Source of the DNA: Klebsiella pneumoniae
GTDB taxonomy: Bacteria; Myxococcota_A; UBA796; SXON01
Length of the DNA: 59,308 nt
Reading direction: 5' to 3'
NCBI GenBank assembly: GCA_945862325.1
Contig: CAMAXZ010000025.1
Location: 1-59,308, forward strand
Both the position numbers and the translations under genes were made by a program. Within the stretch, counting starts at the first letter, position 1. Each line of letters starts with the position of its first letter. Shown here piece after piece: positions 1 to 9,151 of the stretch. The notes beneath the pieces are model-generated. The model was not told where the DNA came from. It worked only from the letters and a program-made list of their open reading frames with translations, and did no database searches.

Positions 1-628
1 CCTCCGCTTCCTCGCGCTCGCGGTCCCCGCCCAGATCGCGGCGATCACCCTCGCGAACCGTGACCTTCACCACCTCGGCCCCGTGGCCGTTCCCCTCGCC
101 CTGCTGGCGGCGCTCGCCGCCGACCGTGTGGCCGGCGAGCTCGCGCCCCCGCGCAGCGTCGCTCGGGCAGCCCTCGTCGCGGCCCTCGTCTCCCCGCAGA
201 TCGTCGCCGGGGTGTGGCAGCTTCGCGGCACCGACGCCGTCGTCGCGTCGATCCACGCGCCCGCCTTCACCGAGCGCGGACAGGCGGCCCTGATCGAGGC
301 GCTCCGGGCGCACCACGTGCGCCGCGTCGTGACGAGCGACTACGAGCTCTACGGCATGCTCGAGGTGCGCGCCCCGGAGATCGAGGCGCGCCACGCGTGG
401 GGCGCGGTCGCCCGGCGGGCACCGAAGAAGGTCGGCCCGGCGATCCTCCGGGCGGCGCGTGGCGGGCACTACCTCACGGTTCGCCCCACCGCGCGGCTCG
501 CGTACAACTGGTCCCCCGACGCGGGCGGGGTGACGCGCGCCGCGACGGAGGCCGGCGTCGTGGTCACTCCGGTCCAGACGCTCACCGAGGGCGACACCGT
601 CGTCGCCACCCTGTGGCGCGTGGACTGA
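1..628 (+). CDS. C-terminal part of a multi-pass membrane protein (partial)
   Basis: The gene starts left of the window; its frame is open from base 2 and ends with TGA at 626-628, leaving about 208 residues. The first 70 or so visible residues are hydrophobic and probably form two or three membrane segments. The last 130 residues look like a soluble alpha/beta domain. This arrangement, membrane bundle followed by an extracytoplasmic domain, is common in GT-C (GT39/PMT-like) glycosyltransferases, but no catalytic motif lies in the visible part, so that identity is only a guess. The next gene converges on it with a 12-base gap. Confidence 0.6.
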   Translation, partial: LRFLALAVPAQIAAITLANRDLHHLGPVAVPLALLAALAADRVAGELAPPRSVARAALVAALVSPQIVAGVWQLRGTDAVVASIHAPAFTERGQAALIEALRAHHVRRVVTSDYELYGMLEVRAPEIEARHAWGAVARRAPKKVGPAILRAARGGHYLTVRPTARLAYNWSPDAGGVTRAATEAGVVVTPVQTLTEGDTVVATLWRVD

Positions 629-640
629 GCCGGCGCGCGG

Positions 641-1684
641 TCAGCGCCGCGCGAGGCGACCGTCGAGCTGCGCGGCGAGCTCCGCGACCGCGGCGTCGAA
701 GCCGGGCATCGCGTCGGCGGGCAGCTTGCGGCGCAGGGTGCCGTGGTAGCTGATCGGGTCGACCGTCGCCGTGCCGCGCTCGAGCTGGTAGTGCAGGTGA
801 GGCCCGGTCGAGTGTCCGGTGTTCCCGGTCTTTCCGAGCTCGGTCCCGGCGGACACGGTCTGTCCCTCCTTGACCGCGTTCTCGTTGAGGTGCAGGAACT
901 TGGCGAGGACGCCATCGCCGAACTGCACCTCGACACAGTTGCCGTTGCTCGCGTGGTTCCAGTTGGTCCGGGTCACCTTGCCGGCGCGGGGCGTCGTCAC
1001 CGGCGTGCCGATCGGCGTCTTGAAGTCCATGCCGCGGTGGGTCGGGCGGTCCTTCAGGAGGCTCGTGATCTGCTCGTAGTCCGCGAGCGGCCCGTCGATG
1101 AGCCGCCGCGGGACCTCCTCGCCGGAGGTCGACCAATACGAGGGGAACCGATCCCCCGGCGCGTGGTACCGGTACGCCGCGATGGTCCGCTCCGCCTCGG
1201 TGCCCGGTTGGCTCTTGAACCGGGCCGCGAGGATGAGCGGCTCCTGACCGTCCGGCTCTTCGTAGAGCACCTCGACGAGGTCGCCCTTGTGCAGGTCGCG
1301 GCGAAGATCGAGGTCCCAAGCGAACAGACGCGAGTACACCGCCGAGAGCGCCGCCGGGTTCGTGGCCTCGGCGTCCTGGAACGTGGCCGAGAGCGAGCTG
1401 CGGACCGCGCCGCTGAAGACGTGCGTGCCGGCTTGACGAGCGACCCCCTTGGGCTCCGGGAGCGGCGCGACCAGCTCCGGAGGCACCGCGGCGTTCGGAT
1501 CGTGCTCGGCGCTCGGCGCCGCCGGGGTCGGCACGGTCGGCGCGACCAGCGGCGGCGCGGCGACCTCGTCCTGCGCGGAGTACCGAAGGGCGAGGGACAC
1601 GTTCATCACGAGGGAGGCGCCGAACAGGGCGTACAGAAGCCAGGGCTTGCCACCCGGCGGGTAGCGGAGGGAGTCGGGGATCAT
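641..1684 (-). CDS. Membrane-anchored M23 family metallopeptidase
   Basis: Predicted zinc peptidase that cuts peptidoglycan cross-links in the periplasm. The 347-residue protein has one membrane segment near residues 15-32, a Pro/Ala-rich linker to about residue 80, a region like the OapA/LysM-like domain of MepM-type proteins (about 88-165), and a C-terminal LytM/M23 domain (about 205-312). The zinc-site signature is intact: His216 and Asp220 in HRGMD, and His296/His298 in GPHLHY. The ATG at 1684 is chosen because the membrane anchor follows directly; an upstream GTG at 1774 would add 30 basic, Pro-rich residues and is less likely. The downstream gene on the other strand begins 152 bases away. 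Confidence 0.9.
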   Translation of the reverse strand: MIPDSLRYPPGGKPWLLYALFGASLVMNVSLALRYSAQDEVAAPPLVAPTVPTPAAPSAEHDPNAAVPPELVAPLPEPKGVARQAGTHVFSGAVRSSLSATFQDAEATNPAALSAVYSRLFAWDLDLRRDLHKGDLVEVLYEEPDGQEPLILAARFKSQPGTEAERTIAAYRYHAPGDRFPSYWSTSGEEVPRRLIDGPLADYEQITSLLKDRPTHRGMDFKTPIGTPVTTPRAGKVTRTNWNHASNGNCVEVQFGDGVLAKFLHLNENAVKEGQTVSAGTELGKTGNTGHSTGPHLHYQLERGTATVDPISYHGTLRRKLPADAMPGFDAAVAELAAQLDGRLARR

Positions 1685-1836
1685 GGGGGGAGCTCGCTGC
1701 GGAGAGGGGGGAGAAGGGACGCCCAGCGTCCCACGGCGCTCTGGACGTGTCAAGACCAACCGAAGAATCGTCACGCTCGCGCGCGCCCGCGCGTGCCCGG
1801 CTGGTGGCGACGCGCCGGCCGCGCTAGGGCACCCGG

Positions 1837-2538
1837 ATGAAGTGGTTTCTTCCGGCCGTCGCGGCGCTCGTGGTGGGCATCGTCCTCGGCGCGTTGCAGC
1901 CGCGGGGGGAGCTGCGCGCGCTGCGGGCCGAGCTCGACGGGCTGCGCGGCACGGCGGGCTGCACCTCCGACGCGGCGGCGGGCGTGCGTGAGCTGCTCGG
2001 GGCCAACGGCGCGTCGCGCCCCAAGCTCAACCTCCAACGCGGCGGCGCGCCGAAGCGCGTGACGCGCGTGGCCGCCCCCGACGCCCCGGCGGGGCCGGAC
2101 GAGGAGCCCGAGGCCCCGGACGCCGGGGCGGTCGCGGAGGCGGTCACGGAGGGGCTGGCGAACGAAGCCGAAGCGGTCGGCGAGGCCCTCGACGCGCGGC
2201 GCGCGCAGGCGCGCGCCGCGCTGCGCGAGCAAGCGGCCCTCGACGACGCGGACATGGGCTCGATCGACGAGGCCACGGCCGCGATGAACACGAAGCTCGC
2301 GAAGCTCGTCGACGAGCTCGTGACCGAGACGAACGAGGTCGGCGAGGTGGACCGCCGAATGATGCTCGGCTTCGCCGCGGAGGCGCTCGACGTGGTCATC
2401 GAGGCCGACGACCGCCTGCAGGCCGCGCTGCCCGAAGACGTCGACGTCGACGACGCCCTGCTCGATCCCCTCTCCTACCTGTCCAGCGACGCGCTCCAGG
2501 CGCTCGAGCGCCTCGAACGGCTCCCGGGGGTCGAGTGA
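1837..2538 (+). CDS. Membrane-anchored hypothetical protein with acidic helical region
   Basis: A 233-residue protein I do not recognise. Residues 4-20 form a hydrophobic N-terminal anchor or uncleaved signal, followed by a short coiled-coil-like stretch rich in Leu, Arg and Glu. A Pro/Glu-rich linker lies around residues 80-105, and the rest is Ala/Glu/Asp-rich and probably all helical. No catalytic motif is visible. It lies 7 bases upstream of the ABC permease gene, so it is likely the first gene of that operon and may be a periplasmic accessory protein of the exporter (inference). Confidence 0.65.
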   Translation: MKWFLPAVAALVVGIVLGALQPRGELRALRAELDGLRGTAGCTSDAAAGVRELLGANGASRPKLNLQRGGAPKRVTRVAAPDAPAGPDEEPEAPDAGAVAEAVTEGLANEAEAVGEALDARRAQARAALREQAALDDADMGSIDEATAAMNTKLAKLVDELVTETNEVGEVDRRMMLGFAAEALDVVIEADDRLQAALPEDVDVDDALLDPLSYLSSDALQALERLERLPGVE

Positions 2539-2545
2539 GCGTCCG

Positions 2546-3466
2546 ATGAGCGGCGAGCACGTTCGGTGGCTCTCCGATGTCGGGTGGGTCGCGGTGTACG
2601 AGGTCGGCGAGGCCGTGCGCACCCGCCTCCTGCAGCTCATCCTGCTCGCCTACGCGGGCGCGATCGGCGGCGCGTGTTGGCTGTTCACGTTCATCCTGCG
2701 CGAGCTCGAGACGCCGATCGCGCTGGCAATGGGCCTGCCGGCCACACGGCGCCCCGGGGCCATGGTGACCCAGCTCCTCGAGGGAGACGAGCTGCGTTCG
2801 ATGTTCCGCCCCCTCGTCGCGAGCGGCGCGGAGCTCGACCAGCTGCTCGATCGGCCGCTCCTCGGCCTGTGGGCCGGCGCCGCGGCCATGGCCCTGTTGC
2901 CGCTCGTGGTGCTGTTCGCCGCGTCCGGATCCATCGCAACCGAGGTTCGAAGCCGATCGATCCGGTACCTCGCGTGCCGCGCGAGCCGGGTGTCCATCGG
3001 CCTCGGCAAGCTCGCCGGGCAGCTCCTGCTCGCGGGGGTGGCGGCGGCGCTCGGCGTGCTCGTCGCGTGGGTCGCCGGCATGACGCTGATGACCGGCAAC
3101 GACCCTCTGGCGCTCCTCGGCGAGCTCACCTTGCGCACCCTGCTCGCGTGCGCGTACGCGCTCCCGTTCGCCGGCCTCGGCCTCGCCGCCTCCGCGTGGG
3201 TGCCGAACGCCAACGGCGCGCGCGTGCTCGCCACCGGCGCGTTCCTCGCGTTGCCGATCACGGGGTACTACCTCGATGTGTTCGCGAAGGGCGAGGTCGC
3301 CGAGCGCGCCGCGGACCTCCTCCGGCTCTTCGTCGCCACGACCCTGTGGGCGCCGCTGTGGAGCCTCGACCCGGGCACGGCTCTCGTGGCGGTCGCGCAC
3401 TGCGGGGTGCTCGCCGTCGTGTACTACGCCGTCGGGCACGCGCGCCTCGCCGTGAGAGACCTTTGA
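2546..3466 (+). CDS. ABC-2 type transporter permease
   Basis: A 306-residue membrane protein with about six hydrophobic segments (near residues 30-50, 112-132, 158-185, 200-225, 232-252 and 275-300). Between the first two lies a polar extracytoplasmic loop of about 60 residues. This matches the ABC-2 permease layout, in which two copies of six helices form the channel of an exporter. It is followed after 13 bases by an ATPase gene, which is the likely energising partner. The substrate cannot be read from the sequence. A nested frame on the same strand (2566-3483) is a high-GC shadow and is not annotated. Confidence 0.85.
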   Translation: MSGEHVRWLSDVGWVAVYEVGEAVRTRLLQLILLAYAGAIGGACWLFTFILRELETPIALAMGLPATRRPGAMVTQLLEGDELRSMFRPLVASGAELDQLLDRPLLGLWAGAAAMALLPLVVLFAASGSIATEVRSRSIRYLACRASRVSIGLGKLAGQLLLAGVAAALGVLVAWVAGMTLMTGNDPLALLGELTLRTLLACAYALPFAGLGLAASAWVPNANGARVLATGAFLALPITGYYLDVFAKGEVAERAADLLRLFVATTLWAPLWSLDPGTALVAVAHCGVLAVVYYAVGHARLAVRDL

Positions 3467-3479
3467 CCCGGCGCCGCCG

Positions 3480-4352
3480 ATGAGCCGCCCCGCCCTCGCC
3501 GTGGTGGGCCTGCACAAGCGTTGGGGGCGCGCGGTGGCCCTCGACGGGCTCGACTTCACCGTGCCCGCGGGCAGCGTGTGCGGGCTCGTCGGACCGAACG
3601 GCGCTGGAAAGACGACGGCGATGAGCGTCATCGCCGGGTACCTGCGCGCGGATCGCGGCTCGGTGGACCTCCTCGGCCTCGGGCCGTTCGACCCCGATCG
3701 TCATCGCGGCCGCGTCGGCATCCTCCCGCAGGACGCCGAGCTCCCGCTCGCGAGCACCCCCCGGCAGCTCCTGGGCGTCTGGGCACGGCTCCAGGGACTC
3801 GGCGCGGCCGCGGCGCGCGAAGCCGTGCGGGCGGCCCTCGAAGACGTGCTGCTGACCGACCGCGCGGACACCGCCATCGGCACCCTCTCGCACGGCATGC
3901 GCCGACGCGTCACGGTCGCGTCGGCCCTGCTCGGCGATCCGGCGTTCGTCCTTCTCGACGAGCCGACGAGCGGGCTCGACCCTGCCCAGGCCCGGCACTT
4001 GCGCGAGCGCATCGCGACCCGCCGCGGCCGCGCGACGGTGCTCGTGAGCTCCCACAACCTCGCCGAGCTCGAGACCCTCTGCGACCACGTCGTGTTCGTG
4101 GAGCGCGGCCGGTGCACGCGCGCCGGCCCGATGATCGAGATCACCGGCCAGGATCGGCAGGTGACGGTCCAGCTCGCGCCGCCCTACCCGGCCGGGCGCG
4201 AAGCGACGGTGCGCCTCGTGGTCGAGCCCGGGGTCGACATCGCGGCCGCGACGAGCGACCTGCTGCGGGCGCTGCTTGACGAAGGCGCGCGGATCACCGA
4301 GGTTCGACGCGGTGACTCCCTCGAGGCTCGGTTCCTGCGCGCCGCGGAGTAG
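3480..4352 (+). CDS. ABC transporter ATP-binding protein
   Basis: A 290-residue ATPase with a complete nucleotide-binding domain: Walker A GPNGAGKTT at residues 38-46, Q-loop at ILPQD, a signature variant LSHGM (His in place of the first Gly of LSGGQ, also seen in other exporter ATPases), Walker B VLLDEPTSGLD and an H-loop in SSHNL. About 80 residues follow the core and may contact the permease. It should hydrolyse ATP at the cytoplasmic face of the permease encoded 13 bases upstream. The exported substrate is unknown. Confidence 0.93.
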   Translation: MSRPALAVVGLHKRWGRAVALDGLDFTVPAGSVCGLVGPNGAGKTTAMSVIAGYLRADRGSVDLLGLGPFDPDRHRGRVGILPQDAELPLASTPRQLLGVWARLQGLGAAAAREAVRAALEDVLLTDRADTAIGTLSHGMRRRVTVASALLGDPAFVLLDEPTSGLDPAQARHLRERIATRRGRATVLVSSHNLAELETLCDHVVFVERGRCTRAGPMIEITGQDRQVTVQLAPPYPAGREATVRLVVEPGVDIAAATSDLLRALLDEGARITEVRRGDSLEARFLRAAE

Positions 4353-4377
4353 CCCGGGCCCGGATAACCCACCCGCC

Positions 4378-5118
4378 ATGTGGCTCGTGCTGCTCCTCGC
4401 CTCCGCACCCGCGGACCTCGCGCCCGGCGCGCCGCAATTGATCGAGGCGGAAGCCCGCCTGCGCGAGCTCCTCGACACGGCCGGCGCGGTGCGCGCGGCG
4501 ACGAGCGCGATGCAGGTGGAGTGGACGCGGAGGTCCCCTCAGCCGGCGGAGCTCCCGGCGGTGAAGAAGCCCGCGCGGGGGCCGCCGGACCCCTGCGCCG
4601 ACGTCGAGCGCATCGAGGTCGGCTGGCGGATCGAGCGGTTCGGCGCCGCGTGGCGGGAGGTGGCCCAGGCCGCACGGGCGCAAGCGGCCCGGCTCGACAC
4701 GATCCGCCACGCGCCGACGGTGGCGCCGCTCGTGGACGACTGGTGGAGCGACACCCTCGACGGGCTCGTCGCCGCGGCGCGCGCCGAAGCCGCCGGCGTC
4801 CTCGAGGCGGGGGCGTGGCAGTCCATGTTCGTGCGGCCGGTGCTCGCCGCATGCACGATCCCCCCCCTGCGCGCGGCGCCGGGCGCGGGCCAGGCCGGGA
4901 ACGAGCGCGTCGCGGTGCTGGGGATGGGCGACGGCTGGGTTTGCCCCGACCGGCTTCGAGGCGAAGACGCGGTCGTGCTCGTCGACGGCGCCGCGTGCTG
5001 GACCGCGGGGGCCACGTGCGCCTGCGCGCCCGAGCGCGTGTTGCCCGGCGCGGTGCTCGGGCCGCCGCCACCGCCGGGCGAGCCTTCCGTGGACGAGGGT
5101 ACGTCCGCCGCGGAGTAA
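4378..5118 (+). CDS. Secreted hypothetical protein
   Basis: A 246-residue protein I do not recognise. The ATG at 4378 starts a short signal peptide (hydrophobic MWLVLLLASAPA, probable cleavage near residue 12), and the frame is also open upstream, but an earlier start would bury the signal. The body is helical and Ala/Arg-rich with conserved-looking Trp residues. The C-terminal third holds several Cys residues that could form disulfides in the periplasm. It lies 25 bases after the ABC ATPase gene and 24 bases before an outer-membrane-like protein, suggesting one transcript. Confidence 0.65.
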   Translation: MWLVLLLASAPADLAPGAPQLIEAEARLRELLDTAGAVRAATSAMQVEWTRRSPQPAELPAVKKPARGPPDPCADVERIEVGWRIERFGAAWREVAQAARAQAARLDTIRHAPTVAPLVDDWWSDTLDGLVAAARAEAAGVLEAGAWQSMFVRPVLAACTIPPLRAAPGAGQAGNERVAVLGMGDGWVCPDRLRGEDAVVLVDGAACWTAGATCACAPERVLPGAVLGPPPPPGEPSVDEGTSAAE

Positions 5119-5142
5119 GCTCCGCGCATCCCGGCGCTCCCG

Positions 5143-5787
5143 ATGCTCCTGCTCCCTCTCGTCGCCCTGTCGCCCGCGCTCGCCGCGCCGCTCAACCCGT
5201 GGGGCGCGCACGTCGGCGACGCCACGGTCACGCTCACGCCGTTCGTCTTCGTCGACGGGGCGCCCGGCGTCTACCCGTACGTGTACGGGCAGGTGGGGCT
5301 GACCCCGCGGTTCGAGCTGCTCGCCGGCGTCGGGGGCACCCTCGCGGCGGAGTCGGGCTTCGACCACGCGGAGCTGATGCCGCGGTGGTTCCTCGCGGAG
5401 TCCACCGCCGTCGCGCTCGGCGCCACCTGGAACCCGGGGGTCGTCGCCCTGAACCCGCAACTGCAAGGGGTCTACGAGCTCGGCTGGTTGACCCTCACCG
5501 CGAACCTCGGCGCGGACGTGGTGCTCCCCCTCGGCGGCGGGGCCGCCGGCCTCGAGGCGTGGGTCATGGTCGCTCCGGAGTGGTACTTCACCGAAGCCAG
5601 CTCGATTTTCCTGGAGCTCGACGGGCGAAGGAGCTTCGACACCTTCGACGTGTCGGCGGAGCTCATCCCGGGCGTCTCGACGGCGTTCGCCGACACGCAC
5701 TTCGTCGCCGTCGGGGTCGGCGTCCCGCTCTGGCCGGCCGCGCTCGACGCCACCTACGTGGGCGCCTGGTACTCCGTCAACCTGTAG
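5143..5787 (+). CDS. Predicted outer membrane beta-barrel protein
   Basis: A 214-residue protein with a signal peptide (cleavage likely after ALAA near residue 15) followed by alternating hydrophobic and polar residues with many Gly and aromatic residues, the pattern of amphipathic beta strands. The last residues, WYSVNL, end in an aromatic/hydrophobic residue pattern typical of barrel C-termini. Length fits an 8- to 10-strand barrel. It closes the co-directional run beginning at 1837. Its last 11 bases overlap the end of the convergent gene. Function beyond an envelope location is unknown. Confidence 0.6.
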   Translation: MLLLPLVALSPALAAPLNPWGAHVGDATVTLTPFVFVDGAPGVYPYVYGQVGLTPRFELLAGVGGTLAAESGFDHAELMPRWFLAESTAVALGATWNPGVVALNPQLQGVYELGWLTLTANLGADVVLPLGGGAAGLEAWVMVAPEWYFTEASSIFLELDGRRSFDTFDVSAELIPGVSTAFADTHFVAVGVGVPLWPAALDATYVGAWYSVNL

Positions 5788-6766
5788 GAGCCGCGGCCCG
5801 ACTGCGGCTGACGAGGTCTCGCAGGCTCCAGCCCTCGACGAGCAGGCACGACACGCCGGAGACGACCGTGAACGCGAACTGCCCGAGGTGCAGCACGACC
5901 GCGAAGGCCCGGGCTGGGGACGCCTCGGCCCCGAGCAGCTCGAGGGCGAGCGCGCACGCGGCCTCGAAGCCGCCGAAGAAGCCCGGGGTCGGGACGACGG
6001 ACATGCCCGCGAGCGTGATCGACCACGTGGTGAGCGCAGCCCCGAGATCGTCCGGCAACCCGGCGAACGCCGCGAGCGAGCGCTGCACCGCGACGATGGT
6101 GATCGCCCACACCCCGACGCTCAGGGCCAGCGCCAGGGCGAGCGGGCCCGGGCGTCCGGACCCCACGACGAGGCCGTCACGGAACCGGCGGGCGGCGTCG
6201 GTCAAGGGGGACCGGGGCACGCGGGACAGCAGCGCGTCGCCCCCGTAGACGGCCACCACGACGCCGACCATCCCGCCCGCGAGCACGACGCCGGCGCCAC
6301 GCTGAGCCGCGCGCAGCACATCCACGCCGCCGAGCACGACCGGCGGAAGATCGAACGCGAAGGCGACGATCAGCAACATGATCGCGAGCATCGCCACGTC
6401 GCACAGGCGCTCGAGGAACACCGCGGCGAGCCCCGCCGCGAACGGAACGCCCGCCCTCTCCTGGAGCAGGTAGGGCCGCACCAGCTCGCCCATGCGGAAG
6501 GGCACGACGTGGATGGCGAGGTACCCGGCGCTGACGATCGAGAACAGGCGGAGGAACCCCACCTTGCCGCCGAGGATGACCTGGAGCCGCCAGACCCGCA
6601 GCAGGTGGGACGCGAGGTAGAGCAGCTGCACCGGCAGCAGCCACGCGACGCCGGCCGCGGCGAGCTGCCGCGCGGCCTCGTCGACGTCGATGCCGGAGAT
6701 GACCCAGATCAGGCTCGCCGCGGTGATGGCGAGCACCACGAGCACGTAGGCGCGGCGGGGCATCAA
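5777..6766 (-). CDS. LPG synthase TM-like / UPF0104 family flippase-like membrane protein
   Basis: A 329-residue integral membrane protein with about eight hydrophobic segments. It has the features of the lysylphosphatidylglycerol-synthase transmembrane (UPF0104) family: an R-MGEL motif in a loop (FRMGELVRPYLL) and an AAVFLERL-D segment. Members of this family are thought to move or modify polar lipids, but the exact substrate is unknown for most. Its ATG overlaps the stop of the upstream fatty-acid hydroxylase gene by 4 bases, so translation is probably coupled and both may act on the same membrane lipid (inference). Confidence 0.85.
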   Translation of the reverse strand: MMPRRAYVLVVLAITAASLIWVISGIDVDEAARQLAAAGVAWLLPVQLLYLASHLLRVWRLQVILGGKVGFLRLFSIVSAGYLAIHVVPFRMGELVRPYLLQERAGVPFAAGLAAVFLERLCDVAMLAIMLLIVAFAFDLPPVVLGGVDVLRAAQRGAGVVLAGGMVGVVVAVYGGDALLSRVPRSPLTDAARRFRDGLVVGSGRPGPLALALALSVGVWAITIVAVQRSLAAFAGLPDDLGAALTTWSITLAGMSVVPTPGFFGGFEAACALALELLGAEASPARAFAVVLHLGQFAFTVVSGVSCLLVEGWSLRDLVSRSRAAAPTG

Positions 6767-7521
6767 CCCGTGCGTTCGGAGCGGAGCGCTTGCATGCCTA
6801 GCACGCTTGCGTCCAGACGATCTTCACCGAGCCCATAGAGGGCGGGCGGCTCCGGCCGGGTGACGTCGGTGCCGAACAGGCGATCCCAGATCGGGAAGGC
6901 GGCGGCGTAGTTGCCGTCGATGAGGTGGCCCTCGCGCGTGTGGTGCCACGAGTGGAACAAGGGGGTGTTGAACGTGTAGAACCACACGCGCTTCCACCAG
7001 GTATCGACCTTGAACGGCACGTTCGCGTGCTCGATGGTGTCCGCCACGATGCCGACGATCAGCACGCCCGGGACCACCCACGGCGGAGACCCGCGCGTGT
7101 CGAACAGCACGCCGAACAGCAGGATCGGCAGCGCGCTGAGCTGCAGGAAGTCGACGAGGTGCATGCGCAGCCCGGCCGTGGCGTCCATGCGCTCGACCGA
7201 GTGGTGCACGCGGTGGAAGCGCCAGAGGAAGGGCACGCGGTGATCGGCGAAGTGCAGCCAGTACTTGCAGAAGTCGAGCAGCACCACGGCGAGCACGAGC
7301 TGGACGAGCCCCGGGCCGACGCTGCTCAGGGGCACCACGCCGTGGAGGGTGTCGACGCCGAGCAGCACCAGGCCGAGGCGCACCGGGTACAGCAGGGCGC
7401 CAGTACCGACGTTGATCCAGGTGTCCCGAGAGAGCCACGCCTGACCGGCGGCCCGGGGCGAGAGCCACCCGGCCACCAGGCCGACGCCGATGCAGGACAC
7501 CTGGGCGATGAAGGTCGCCAT
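6763..7521 (-). CDS. Fatty acid hydroxylase / sterol desaturase family membrane protein
   Basis: A 252-residue membrane di-iron enzyme of the fatty-acid hydroxylase superfamily, which inserts oxygen into or desaturates lipid-like substrates at the membrane surface. The histidine clusters that bind iron are all present: H90-x3-H94 in HFADH, H103-x2-H106-H107 in HRVHH, and H190-x2-H193-H194 in HSWHH. Around them are three or four membrane segments. The start at 7521 gives a hydrophobic N-terminus, and 49 bases separate it from the divergent ABC-F gene. The substrate cannot be told from the sequence. Confidence 0.9.
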   Translation of the reverse strand: MATFIAQVSCIGVGLVAGWLSPRAAGQAWLSRDTWINVGTGALLYPVRLGLVLLGVDTLHGVVPLSSVGPGLVQLVLAVVLLDFCKYWLHFADHRVPFLWRFHRVHHSVERMDATAGLRMHLVDFLQLSALPILLFGVLFDTRGSPPWVVPGVLIVGIVADTIEHANVPFKVDTWWKRVWFYTFNTPLFHSWHHTREGHLIDGNYAAAFPIWDRLFGTDVTRPEPPALYGLGEDRLDASVLGMQALRSERTG

Positions 7522-7570
7522 GCCCGCAACATAGCCGATCGGTTAGTCGGCCGCCCTCAGGGGTGCCGCC

Positions 7571-9151
7571 ATGATCGTGGTCGACAACGTCTCGAAAGGC
7601 TTTGGTGGCCGGCTCCTGTTCGAGGAGGTCCACACCGCGTTCCCACCCGGGAAACGCTTCGGCCTCACCGGCCCGAACGGCGCGGGCAAGTCCACCTTCA
7701 TGAAGATCCTCATCGGCGACATCGACGCCGACTCCGGCTTCGTGCGCCGCCCGAAGCGCGTCGGCGTCCTGCGCCAGGATCACTCCATCTACAACGACAT
7801 GCGGGTCATCGACTCGGTCATCGTCGGGAACCAGCGCCTCTGGGAGGCGATGACCGAGAAGGACGCCCTCCTCGCGAAGCCCGAGCTCAGCGACGAAGAC
7901 GGCGAGCGCCTCGGCGAGCTCGAGTGTGTGGTCGCCGAAGAGGACGGGTACACGGCCGAGCCCGACGCGGCGGTGCTGCTCGACGGCCTGGGCATCCCGC
8001 AAGAGATGCACGAGCGCAAGATGAAGGAGCTCCAAGGTGGCTTCAAGCTGCGCGTGCTCCTCGCGCAGGCGCTCTTCGGCCGCCCGCAGGCCCTCCTGCT
8101 CGACGAGCCCACCAACCACCTCGATCTCGAGTCGGTGGCCTGGCTGGAGGAGTTCCTCAACGCCTACGACGGCACGCTCGTCGTCATCTCGCACGATCGT
8201 CACTTCCTGAACTCGGTGTGCACCCACATCGCGGACATCGACTACCAGACCATCATCCAGTACACCGGCAACTACGACGACATGGTGCGGATGAAGGCCC
8301 AGATCCGCGGCCAGGTCGAGCAGTCGAACGCGAAGAAGATGGAGAAGGTCAAGCAGCTCCAGGACTTCATCCAGCGCTTCGGCGCCGGTACGCGCTCGAG
8401 CCAGGCCGCCAGCCGAAAGAAGGAGCTCGATCGCCTCAAGCCCGAGGACATCAAGCGCAGCAACATCCAGCGCCCCTACATCCGGTTCGACTTCGAGCGG
8501 AGCAGCGGCCGCGAGGTCCTCGAGCTGCGCAAGCTGTCCGGCGGCTACGGCGAGGCTCGGGTGTGGAGCGGTCTGAACCTCGACGTCGAGCGCGGCGACA
8601 AGGTGGCGATCGTCGGCAAGAACGGCGCCGGAAAGACGACGTTGATCCGCACGCTCCTGCGAGAGATCCCGTCGTTGCAGGGCAGCGTGAAGTGGGGGCA
8701 CGAGACGAACCCGGGCTACCTCCCCGAAGAGAGCGAGCACGCGATCCCGCCCGGCTTCACGGTGTTCACCTGGATGTTCGAGCAGAAGCCGACGGCGGGC
8801 AAGGAAGGCGTGCGCAGCGTGCTCGGGCGCATGTTGTTCTCGGGCGAGGACGCGGAGCGCCCCACCGCGACCCTGTCCGGCGGCGAGCGCGTTCGCACCC
8901 TGCTCGCGCGGCTGATGCTCATGCAGCACAACGTCCTCGTGATGGACGAGCCCACGAACCACATGGATCTCGAAGGGGTTTCGGCCATCCGCGACGCCAT
9001 CGAGTCCTACAAGGGCACCTGCATCTACGTGACCCACCACCGCGACCTCATCGAGGGGGTGGCCACGAAGGTCGTGCTCGTCGACAACGGGCGTTGTGAG
9101 GTCTACCCGGGCGGCTACGCCGAGTACGCCAAGGCGCGAGTCAAGGGTTGA
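7571..9151 (+). CDS. ybiT: ABC-F family ATPase, YbiT-like
   Basis: A 526-residue cytosolic protein with two ABC ATPase domains and no membrane segments, the layout of ABC-F translation factors that act at the ribosomal E site. Length and residue pattern follow E. coli YbiT closely. Domain 1 has Walker A GPNGAGKST, signature region GGFKLRVLLAQ, and LLDEPTNHLD with SHDRHF. An Arg/Lys-rich linker follows at about 245-305. Domain 2 has GKNGAGKTT, LSGGERVR and MDEPTNHMD. Domain 2 reads THHRD where SHDR is usual, and its Q-loop region lacks the usual Gln. Its stop overlaps the next start (TTGA). Confidence 0.92.
   Translation: MIVVDNVSKGFGGRLLFEEVHTAFPPGKRFGLTGPNGAGKSTFMKILIGDIDADSGFVRRPKRVGVLRQDHSIYNDMRVIDSVIVGNQRLWEAMTEKDALLAKPELSDEDGERLGELECVVAEEDGYTAEPDAAVLLDGLGIPQEMHERKMKELQGGFKLRVLLAQALFGRPQALLLDEPTNHLDLESVAWLEEFLNAYDGTLVVISHDRHFLNSVCTHIADIDYQTIIQYTGNYDDMVRMKAQIRGQVEQSNAKKMEKVKQLQDFIQRFGAGTRSSQAASRKKELDRLKPEDIKRSNIQRPYIRFDFERSSGREVLELRKLSGGYGEARVWSGLNLDVERGDKVAIVGKNGAGKTTLIRTLLREIPSLQGSVKWGHETNPGYLPEESEHAIPPGFTVFTWMFEQKPTAGKEGVRSVLGRMLFSGEDAERPTATLSGGERVRTLLARLMLMQHNVLVMDEPTNHMDLEGVSAIRDAIESYKGTCIYVTHHRDLIEGVATKVVLVDNGRCEVYPGGYAEYAKARVKG

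Noticed and set aside
6824..9099. Two overlapping long frames, on both strands, across the hydroxylase and ABC-F genes
   Set aside because: They run through clearly real genes in other frames and are composed of low-complexity Arg/Ala/His sequence, as expected at this GC content.
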